From Mansonella perstans (Eukaryota; Nematoda; Chromadorea; Rhabditida; Onchocercidae), in assembly GCA_037074765.1 (NCBI GenBank), contig JBAMDO010000288.1, positions 1 through 64,000 of the forward strand: DNA of 64,000 nt, given 5' to 3'. The notes beneath the pieces are model-generated. The model saw only the letters and a list, made by a program, of their open reading frames with translations. It was not told the origin of the DNA and searched no databases. The first letter of the stretch is position 1. Each line of letters begins with the position of its first letter. The translations under genes were made by a program, and so were the position numbers. Below, one piece after another: positions 26,628-36,198 of the stretch.

Positions 26628-26640
26628 TTGATGATGATAT
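26493..26640. repeat. (GAT)n microsatellite
   Basis: About 140 bases of GATGAT with a few GTT and ACA interruptions. Confidence 0.97.
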
Positions 26641-26829
26641 TACGATGAAGCTAAGTGCTTTGAGGATTGGTGCCTGAAGGTACCAACTGCAGCAGCATTG
26701 CGATGCCATAATATTCCGAATACAGCCAGCATCTTTCACATCGTTTTTGCCAAATTTTCGTGCTATCCTCGTTGCTCGGGGGATTGCCCAATAGGCTGGC
26801 TATAATCAAAAGTGAAACACATATACAAA

Positions 26830-26884
26830 TAATACACACACATACACATACACACACACGCACACACATACACACACACGCACA
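26830..26884. repeat. (CA)n microsatellite
   Basis: CACACATACA/CACACACG run. Confidence 0.95.
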
Positions 26885-26998
26885 TATCTTACTTCTTCTT
26901 CAACTTCTTATCCAATAACTAATTCTTTTTATCGCCGATATTTATCCTGCAAATGGTGATAGTTGTGGGAGGGATCCATTATGTATCTATGCATTTTG

Positions 26999-27061
26999 TA
27001 TGTGTTTGTGTATGTGTATATGCGTGTGTGTGTGTGTGTGTGTCTGTGTGTGTGTGTGTTT
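26999..27061. repeat. (TG)n microsatellite
   Basis: TGTG run with TA and CG interruptions, opposite in sense to the (CA)n at 26830. Confidence 0.95.
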
Positions 27062-29534
27062 GAGTCATCCTCAGGATACGATGCACCAGAAAAGCAAGGA
27101 AAGCAAGCAATTCGGGTAAGTTGATGATAATGATGACTTGAGGTGCTACTACTGGCTTTGGTGCCCTTCCTTGTTTCAATTCTTCTTCTATTTGCTGCTA
27201 GTTTTCCAACAAATTCTCTGTAGATCGTCTGTCTCTCTAAAAAAAGCCAGTGCAAATTCAGGTATAAAAATTAATGAATAAATTAATCGAATTGCTTTAA
27301 TCTTATCTTTACCTAATTACCTTGTATTATCTATTTTTTTAGTACCAATAATAAATGTTATTAACCGATACATACATTATCTGTTGTTATTAATGTTGTA
27401 ATCTATGCCAGAAGTAACACACACTTAATTACTTGATTTGATAGTAGTAAATGACCTATTAATTTTTTCCACTTTTTTTTTCTTTTTTAAAACGATAATT
27501 GATAATAAGGAAAAAAGAACAATTGATTGAGTTAATCGATTAAGAAAAGGTCAACAAGCATATAACCCCTAAAAAATATGGGAAGAAAGCATGTTGAAAA
27601 AGAGAGAAATGATGATGACCCAAACTTACCAGAAGGGGACGATGATACATTACTGACGAATGTTTGTTGTGACCGACAAATTGTGACCATAAAAATGGGC
27701 ATTTGCTTGAAATACATTTCACTTCTCAATAAACACACAATCGCACTTTTTTTCGTCGCTTGAATTATTTAAAAAACATTAATTACAATAATTAATTAGT
27801 ATTTTTCTATAATAATCGTCTATATTTTAAATATAAAATAACTTGAGATCTTTTTTTTTCTTTCATTACTTAATTTCATCCCTGGATTTTTCTGGATTTT
27901 TAAAGTACTCTATTTATCAATTAACAAAAGGCCATTTTTGCGTTGACATTTCTAAACATTTCAAAAAGGCAGATTAATTGATTTTTTCTTACCTAACAAA
28001 ATTATCATTTTTTAACCCTTTGCTTTTAAAAATAGTTAATTTAATTTAACTTTTTTCTTCAGTTTAATTATTTTTTATTAATTAGGTGTGACTTTAATTG
28101 GGTATGGACTTTTATTAATTAATATAAGCATAATTTATGTCTTTTTTCGCAATCATGCAAGAAATTTAATTTAAAAATAAGCAAATTTTAAAATTACAAA
28201 AGTTTTTTTAATAATTAACATAATTTACACGATAGCATTACTGTTAATTATTTCACTTCTTGTTGAAGTTTTCATTTTTTTGCTTTTTCATAATCTATGG
28301 CTTTTACTTTTTTTTTTAAATCCAAAATTGAAAAAAAAACAAAACAAAACAAAACAAAGTTATTTGTTTAAAGCCTTTTACTGTTTAGCTTTTTTTTTAA
28401 TTTGAAAAAACTCCATTTCTTTCATAAAAAAAAAAGCAGAAAATGAAGTAAAAGGTGAAAGAAGGTTTTTTTCCATGTACTTGCTTTAAAAGTGCGATAA
28501 CTTTTTTTATTAGCTAAAAATTTCTTTTTTTTATTTTTTTGCTTGAATTTTAAGATAAGCGAAAAATTTCTTAAGTTTCACTATCATTCACTTAATAATG
28601 CTTGTTTTTCGTTACTAAACAATTTTTTGCATTTTTCTGCTTTTCGTTTTTTGTTTTTTTTGCGTAATTAATGTTCCAGAAATGTTTTAAAAATTTTTTG
28701 ATAATTTTTACAACCTTTGCGAAACTTTTAAAATTTTTCCGATTTTTTTTTGTTCGAGAAGAAAATTTTGTAAATTTGAAATTTTTCATATTTTACAAAT
28801 TTTTGTGCTGAAAACATTTTCGTTCAATTTTTTTATTTTTTGTTTTTTTTTGGTTTAAATTCATCATTATTTTATTTGAAATATGAAGTTGGATCATTTG
28901 TCAAAATCATGATATTTGCGAAAAAAAAAACTTTTTCTATTGTAACATTTCAGTTGCAAACAAAATTTCTACTATGAATCATTTAAGTAAATGTGAAAAT
29001 AATTTTTTTAAATCATGGAACATTTGTTATTTGTGAAACTTTTTTTCTGGAAAAAAAAGAAAATTTTTACAAACTTTACTTCTGGAAATTCATTACAAAT
29101 TTTTCATTGCTGGTTTTCTTCATACTTAAGGTACAAAAATTTTTACTCAATATTTTAAATTTATAAATTTAATTGACTAAAACAACAAATCCTTTCAAAT
29201 ATATTTCATTTCCTTTCTCAATGCTTTTTCTTTTTCTTATTTCAACAAATTTAAAACAGAAATGAAATTTCAATCACAAAAAGGTGAAATTGTCCCAATA
29301 GTAAGTAGTAGGAAAAAATTTTTCATAAAAAATTAAAATGACAATATTCTTTGAGGTGTTTTTTGATTAATACTTTTTCATAGATATAGACATGTATATC
29401 GTGCTTTTGTACTTTTTACTTTTTGCTTTTTTCTCTTTTTCTTTTGAAGTTAAATTAATTTTTTTTTTTCAAAATTTTCATGGGAAATTAAATAAATGTT
29501 CTACTGATAAATTAACAATAGTTATAGTAAAAAT

Positions 29535-29765
29535 GACAAAAAATGAAATGATGATGGTAAAAATAATAATATTACTACTACTACTAGTAATGCTAATTAT
29601 AATAATAATAACAATAATAATAATAATAATAATAATAGTAATAGTAATAGTAATAATAATAATGATAATAATAATAATAGCAATAATAATAATGATAATA
29701 ATAATAATAACGATAGTAATAATAATAATAGCAACAATAATTATGACAATAATGATAATAATGCA
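29535..29765. repeat. AAT trinucleotide microsatellite
   Basis: About 230 bases of AATAAT with GTA, GAT, ACA and GCA interruptions. A 126-codon frame through it gives mostly Ile/Met and is rejected as a gene. Confidence 0.93.
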
Positions 29766-30973
29766 AAATTAGCGTAATAAATTACGAAATTAACAACATC
29801 TGATATTAAAATTGTTTATGAATAAAATTTATGATAATCAAAAAAAAGTTTGTTATTTAATCAGTGCAAATATTTGTTACACTAAAAAATTTCTAGCATA
29901 CTTTTCAATGAAAAAAAAAAAAAAAGTAAACAGTTTTAACATCGTAGTTATTGTTTGTTGTAATGTGTGAGTAAGAATAGTTTTAAAATTTATTTAAATT
30001 TTATAAAAAATTTTCATTGCTTTTTTTTTCTTATTTACTAATAACGCACTTTTTATTTATTCACTCTTTTACCATTTCTTTTTTTCATTTTTTTACCCTG
30101 ATAAATCTATTACTTATTGATTTGTTTACCTAACTAAATAAAACAATGATGCATTTTTTGCATGCAGCTCATTTTTTAGGTCATTTTTTTTTGAATGCGA
30201 CAAAAAATTCTTTAAACATTTTAAAAAAAAAAGAAATACTCCGCATTTATCTTTTATTTATTTAATCCGTTTCTTTTTTAAAAATTTTTGTGAAAATTTT
30301 AAAAGAATTGGAAGTATATGACTTGCGTAATAATATTAAGTAACTATCTATAATTATTGATTAAGTAACTATATATTAAGTGACTATCCATAATTAGTAA
30401 TCCTATAATTATTGATAGGAATTTAGAAATTTTTAAATTCATTAATTGATCTATTACTGTCTTGCTCCTTTTTTCCTCTCGCTTTCTTCCTCTATCTCTC
30501 TCTCCCTCTCTCTTTTCGCAATTATCATCAATCATAAAAGATCCGAAGGTGTATCGATACCGTAACTCCTAATATGGCTATAACAACAAGAATGAACAGC
30601 AAGGCATTACGGTAGAATGAATGGTGAAAAGGACATATACATATATCATGCATACATACATACATACACACATATATATCCAATCATAGCCGAAAACACT
30701 AATGGGACGGGATGATCATCAGCGTTTTCATTTGGTTAACATGATTCCCATTTTCAATTGCATATATGTATGTGTGTGATTCTTCTTCTTTCTCTGCCTA
30801 CAAATCATTTTCTCTCTATTTTTTCTCCTCTCTCTCTCTGTCTGTCTCTTTCTTTTTTACATTTTATTAGTTTAGAGGTAATTTTCAAAGTTTATTTCAT
30901 GGCCCCATTATTATATCACATATGTTTACACAGATGTTGATTATACCATCAAAGCACACAGATACATTTTTAT

Positions 30974-31090
30974 GTACACTCTTTACTTTTTCACCATAAT
31001 CCGGTTTTCCGGGAACCATAGATATTTTTAAGTATAATTTTTATACTCTTTACTTTTTCCACCTTAATCCGGTTTTCCGAGAACTGTAAT
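30974..31090 (+). repeat. Two-copy tandem duplication, unit about 65 bp
   Basis: Both copies contain CTCTTTACTTTTTC, CACCATAATCCGG or CACCTTAATCCGG, TTTTCCG and GAAC, with a shared ATTTTT tail. Confidence 0.85.
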
Positions 31091-31654
31091 TATTTTTGTT
31101 GCAAAGTTGCAATATTAACATTTTTTCAGAAATTCTATCTTAGTTTACAAGTGACCTAAATTATGTTATTCATTTAAGCATTATTAAATTTAAGAGAGTT
31201 GACTTTTTTTTAGTTAAGTAGAATTTAGATGAAAAATCAAAAAGAAATGTAAATTTTAATTTTACAATTAAATTTATTATTAATTTTTCAAACTTTTTTT
31301 CTGTTTTTCGTCATCCCTATTTTTTGTCACTGATCATAATTAATTATAATGATTTTTAGTTCCCACAGATTAAAAAAAAAAATGTTAAATGTTCAATCAA
31401 AAAGAGGCAGAAAGTGAGAGAGAAAGACAAAGAAAAAGACGATAAAAGAAAGTTTGTCTTATGTTGCGAAAATGTCTAAATCAAAGATTAACTAAAAAGT
31501 CTAATGAAAAAAAAAGCTTAGATAAAATAAGCTATGCTATTAATTTGTAGTTGCAAGAATTTTCTTGAAAATTCAAAGTTTTTTATAATTTTTCTTTTGC
31601 TAGAAGTTTTAAATGTAAATTAATAATTGTTTCGGTTTATCATTTTTGTCATTA

Positions 31655-31715
31655 TTATCATTATCATCATGATTATCGTCACTATCATCATCATCATTAT
31701 CATTATCATTATCAG
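31655..31715. repeat. ATT/ATC microsatellite
   Basis: Interrupted ATTATC triplets over about 60 bases. Confidence 0.85.
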
Positions 31716-32039
31716 ATATGCTTTTTTATTAATTGAACTTTAATTTTATAATTTTGAAAATTCCAAATTTTCTCTTCTGTTGAGGAAAAAAATGAACTTA
31801 GACAAAACTGCATTTTTGCAATATATACTTTTAGACTGACAAAGATTGAATTTCATCCTATCGTCATGAAGAAATCTATTTGGTTGAAGAAGTATTGTAA
31901 AGTGAATGAAAGATGAAAGAGAGAAAGAAAAGAGGCAAGGAAAGTAGGATAAAAAGAAGAAAAGAAAGAAGAAAAGATGAATTACAAATGCTACCTTCAA
32001 AATTTTCGTAAGTCTTTTTCTTCGTAATTCCTTATCACA

Positions 32040-32335
32040 TTCATTTCTCTCTTTCTTTCTCTTTGTTCTCTCTCCCTGTCCCTTTGTCTCTTCTTTTTTT
32101 CCTTTTTTTCATTTCTTCTTTATCTTTCTTTTTCTTATTTAATTTGTTAATGATAATTTCGTTGTTCTATTTTTTTTTCGTTTTTTTCTGTTTATTTTGT
32201 ATTTTCTTTTTATTTTGTATTTTCTTTCTTTTTTCTTTTTTGTGTTTTTCTGCTTATTTTCCATTCTCTTCCTTTCTTTTTTTTCGTTTTTTTCTATTCA
32301 TTTTGTATTTTGTTTATTTCCTTTTTTTTTTTAAA
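32040..32335. repeat. Pyrimidine-rich tract
   Basis: Nearly 300 bases that are mostly C and T on the + strand, with TTTTGTATTTT interruptions. The 94-codon frame gives Phe/Leu/Ser only and is not a gene. Confidence 0.8.
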
Positions 32336-32621
32336 ATTTTGAACTGATTTTAAATGATTACAAACAAAATGAAATATTATTTTACATTTAATTAAAATGA
32401 TTTAGGGAAAAATGGGAAAAAAAAAACTATTCATTTGTTACAAAATGTGGCTTATTTGAAAAAGTACACTGAAAACTGAAATCCGGAAAAGTTGTCAGAA
32501 AGTTTTAAACGATTTTGGCTGATTGAGGGAACAGCTGAGCTGAGCTGTAGAAGTAAGAACATGAACCATCATCATCATCCTTTCTGTTATATATGTTAGT
32601 TTAGCAATCATGGGATATATC

Positions 32622-32690
32622 GTCTGTATGTTTATATGTGTATATGTATTGCATGTGTGTGTGTGCGTGTATGTGTATGTATGTATGTTT
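32622..32690. repeat. TG-rich microsatellite
   Basis: TGTATG/TGTGTG run. Confidence 0.9.
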
Positions 32691-32816
32691 ATGCGTTTAT
32701 TTCTTAGTTGTTTGATTAGATTAGCTTATAATGAGTCGAACATACGCCGAAGAAGCAGTCGGTCGGGGGAGATCGGTGAAATAGATGTAGCAATCATGAA
32801 TTAAAATTTTCTTTTA

Positions 32817-32925
32817 GGCCATTTCAAATACTGTTTTGAGATTATTTCATTTTAAATACTGTTTTTAGGCCATTTCATTTCAAATATGTGTTTAAGCCAT
32901 ACCGTTTCAAATACTGTTTTTAGGA
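32817..32925 (+). repeat. Tandem repeat, unit about 33 bp
   Basis: Three to four diverged copies of TAGGCCATTTCAAATACTGT followed by TTTTAG. Confidence 0.8.
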
Positions 32926-33054
32926 TTGAAATATTTAGTATGCAATCAGTCTATTATAGCTATATTGTTTAATTAATTTAACTTTTTAACTTTTACCTTT
33001 CCCTCATTTGTTTCCAGTATTTTTTCCTCTCTCGCGTTCTTACTGTCTTCCTTT

Positions 33055-33167
33055 CTTATATACCATATCTCTTCCTCCGTTATATACCAAATCTCTTTCT
33101 TCGTTATGTACCATATGTCTTTCTTCGTTGTATACCATATCTCTTCCTTTGTTATATACCGTATCCT
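33055..33167 (+). repeat. Tandem repeat, unit about 28 bp
   Basis: Four to five copies of TTATATACCATATCTCTTCC followed by TCCG, with a few changes per copy. Confidence 0.85.
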
Positions 33168-34662
33168 GAGTTTTTTATTTCACCATAAATTCATAGTTGA
33201 TAATAGTTAGTTTAATCATAATTATACTAATTATTCTGCTTCATATACCGCTTTTTCTCGAAAGCCTTTTATTGAGAATGGGAAGATGTCCTGTAGCACG
33301 AGAGCAAAGTTCATTTTCTTAATTTCATTAATTTACAATTGAATTAAAAGAAAAGAAGGCTAAAATTTTGTTCTTGCGTTAATTCACGTAATTGACTAAT
33401 TTAGTCTTTTCAACTTTGATTTGGCAAACAATTTAATTATATGCTTCATTAAAATCTACTCCTCCGCATTCTTTCTTAATTCGCACATTTTTCCCTGTTC
33501 TTTTCCACTTCTCTGTTTTCCTTCATACTTTTTACTTCTCTTTTCATAGCATCACTGATACTGATCCTCCTCTCCCACTGACACCTTTTAATTGTTCACC
33601 TATCAAAGTTTGTTAAGAATTTTTTAATTTAGTGCTTATTATCTGTCACATTGCATAATAAATATATTTGCATGTGAGATGTTTCAAATTAAAATTTTTG
33701 AAGTTAGAATGGAAAGTGGATGAAGAAGATAAAAGAGATATGAGAGGCGGAAAAAGAGAGAGAGAGAGAGAGTTAAATTTAAATATGGCAGAGAATGAGA
33801 TTAGGTAAAGTTTAGAAGAGGAAAGAAGAGAGAATGGAAATAAGTGAGAGGAGGGGAAAGAAAAAGAATGGGGTTCGGTAAAAGAAAAATGTCAAGGAGG
33901 AAGATTGAAATCAATTAGTTCAAAAATTAATTAAATCCTCACCACTTCCCGCTTCCCCGCCCTCCACCATTTTCCCTTATACTTTAAGCTTCTGGATGAA
34001 GTGAGTCAAGAAGAAGAATGTATGAGAAGGAGTGGGAGGAGTGGAGGGAAGAGTCTCCAATGAATTTAAAGCATTCAAGCATTTTTTTTCCTTTTCAAAC
34101 GAGTACACAGGTGGGAAAAAAAAGTTGAACATACCGTAGCAACCGAACATACATAAGCTCATTTTACTCTTTTTTTTTGGTAACTTTTTTTTATTTAAGT
34201 TTTCGAAGAAAAAACGTTTTTCTCTTTGGTAGTTTTTTTAACTTATTTGATAATAAAATAAATTTTTTCTGTCAAAGAGAGAAGGAGAGAGGGAGAGAGA
34301 ATGAAAGATATGTCTGTGTTTATATTTGTATTGAAAGTTAAGTTGAGGAAAATTATTCCTGTATTGCGAGGAACAATGATGATAGAATGATGATAATGAT
34401 AGAACAATAATATAATGATAATGATGGATTCATTGCAAAATTTAACAACAAATTAGTTAATTTTTTTTTTTCTTGATTATATGACTTGTCATTTACTAGT
34501 TTCATTTGATTTAATGTAAAATTAAATGATAACATGAATGAAGGAAGTTTAAAGTTATTGCTGTTATAAATGTTTCGCCATAGTTTACGAATTGAATTAA
34601 TAGGAATTAGCGATTAAGTTAGGAAATTTTGTTTATTTATTTGCTGAAATTTAATGTGGACA

Positions 34663-34829
34663 GGGATGAGGAGGAGGAAGAGGAGGGAAATTAGAGGGAA
34701 AACATGAAGGAATAGGAGGGGCAAAATGAGAGGGAAAAGGTGGAGGAGGAAAATGAGAGGGAAAAGATGGAGGAGGAGCAAGAGGAGGAAGAGGAGGAGG
34801 TAGTAGAAGGAAGAGGAGGAGGTAGTAGA
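34663..34829 (+). repeat. Polypurine tract
   Basis: Almost entirely A and G on the + strand, built on GAGGAGGAAGAGG and GAGGGAAAA units. A GGTAGTAG motif occurs twice near its end. Confidence 0.9.
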
Positions 34830-35239
34830 TAGAAAATTTATTTCTTAGTCCATTTCATTTTCAATTTCATTCTCTGATTTTATGAAAGAAAAAGAAAACA
34901 TAAGAAGTAACAAAACTAAAATGGTTATCATTTCGTTTTTCAAAAAAATGATTCAACAAAATTCATGTGCCAAAAAAAAAAGACAAAAACAATACAAATT
35001 ATTTCCAAGGTATAATATTGTTCTTTTCAAATTATATTGTTTAAATTTAAAAGTTAGAAAATTTCAAAAATTTTTCATTCTAGAGATTACTAATCAAATC
35101 AAGCCGGAAAAAAAAATTTCAAGTGAATACAAAAAAATGAATTCAAAAAAAATGAATTATTTTGGAAAAAAAAACGATTAGAGTGTTTTCAGGATTTTAG
35201 GAAAGGATTAGGAAAAGAAGAAAAAGGAAAACTGTGTAA

Positions 35240-35390
35240 ACGATGAGGAGATTAAAAGAAAATGAAAAAGGAAGAGGAGGAAAATGAAGAGGAGGAAAAG
35301 GAAGGGGAGGAAAATGAAGAGGAGGAAAATGAAGAGGAGGAAGAGAAAGAGGAAAAGGAAGGAAGCAGTAAAAAGGGGAGGGGAGAAATT
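35240..35390 (+). repeat. Polypurine minisatellite
   Basis: Units like GAAGAGGAGGAAAATGAAGA repeat with GGAAGGG variants. It lies 0.8 kb upstream of the zinc-finger start. Frames in either direction are low complexity. Confidence 0.9.
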
Positions 35391-35502
35391 ATACATGTAA
35401 AAATTTTACGAATCATGTGATCTATGGATGATGATTTATAATAAATCAACAACTTTTTGTTTATCCTCCACCCTTTTAGTTTGCGTAGAAAAAAATTTTT
35501 TT

Positions 35503-35850
35503 TTTGTGTAATTCATGCACAATGTGAAATTTTCGATAAATAATTTTGATCATAATCATCAATCAATCAAACAATACATTCAAACTGATTAGTTAATTAA
35601 TTAATCGCTTCACTCTCAAATAATTATTAAAATCTTTATTTACTATTTTAAATAATTATTAATCAGTAATATAGGAGTTTTTTTTTTTTTTTTTTTTGAA
35701 TTGATGCACAATGTGAAATTTTCGATAAATAATTTTGATCATAATCATCAGTCAAACAATGCAATCAAATTAATTAATTGCTTCACTCCTAAATAATTTT
35801 GAAAGCCTTTATTTACTATTAAATTAATATAGGATTTTTTTTTTTTTTGT
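35503..35850 (+). repeat. Two-copy tandem duplication, unit about 195 bp
   Basis: Copy 1 begins near 35503 and copy 2 near 35698. Both have ATGCACAATGTGAAATTTTC, GATAAATAATTTTGATCATA, ATCATCA and TTGCTTCACTCC or TCGCTTCACTCT, then CTTTATTTACTATT, ATATAGGA and a poly(T) run. It lies just upstream of the zinc-finger gene, so its promoter region may be duplicated. Confidence 0.92.
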
Positions 35851-36112
35851 TTTATCATAGGAAATATTTTTCATTTTTGAATTGTCATTTTTTCATAAAT
35901 TAATTTTATTATCATTGTAAAAAAAAAAGGATATTGTTGATAAGTTTCTTAGCAATATTCCAAAGATAATTCAATAAATCTGAGCATAAGTTTAAATGTG
36001 TGTATATATGTGTGTGTATATGTATACATATATGCGTACGTATCCATTATTAATCGTCGTTAACATTTAATACCAAAATTGTAATTGTAATACAACAAAA
36101 TTTTCATGCGAT

Positions 36113-36125
36113 AGCTTTTTTCCAG
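36113..36125 (+). promoter_or_regulatory. Candidate 3' splice (spliced-leader) acceptor before the zinc-finger start
   Basis: GCTTTTTTCCAG ends 73 bases before the first ATG (36199). The frame of that ATG is closed upstream by a TAA at 36139-36141, so an acceptor here would start the 5' UTR of the first coding exon. In a nematode it could accept a spliced leader; it could equally be an ordinary cis acceptor for an upstream non-coding exon. Confidence 0.4.
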
Positions 36126-36198
36126 AAACAAAATTTGTTAAGCAAGGAAAAGAAAAAAAAAGAGGTGGGTGAAAAAGGAACCGGCAGAAGGAAATAAA

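Larger units (their letters stand above)
26640..27255 (-). other. Ordinary-complexity island with peptide-like minus-strand frames
   Basis: Between microsatellites, minus-strand frames at 26651-26815 and 27060-27250 read as mixed-composition peptides, for example around IWQKRCERCWLYSEYYG and TIYREFVGKLAANRRRIE. AG-ending pyrimidine sites stand before each on that strand (TTTTTTTAG and TGATTATAG). No domain is recognised, no consistent exon chain was built, and (CA)n separates the two. It may be part of an unrecognised gene, but chance is at least as likely. Confidence 0.2.
5964..36198. other. 30 kb without a supported gene
   Basis: Between the nischarin-like stop and the zinc-finger start I find no exon series, tRNA, rRNA or transposase. 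The DNA is AT-rich filler with microsatellites, local tandem duplications, purine tracts and poly(T) runs, listed separately. Ordinary-complexity islands sit at about 9500-9610, 11405-11525, 11680-11800, 17205-17280, 17375-17545, 18460-18800, 19600-19765, 20460-20620, 23760-23945, 26640-26815, 26930-27250, 27540-27760, 30540-30740 and 32460-32800. They could be regulatory elements, non-coding transcripts or exons of genes I do not recognise. The last part should hold the promoter of the zinc-finger gene. Confidence 0.6.

Noticed and set aside
26323..26739. 138-codon minus-strand poly-Ser frame
   Set aside because: It is produced by the (GAT)n run at 26493-26640.
29392..29772. 126-codon Ile-rich frame
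   Set aside because: It reads through the AAT microsatellite.
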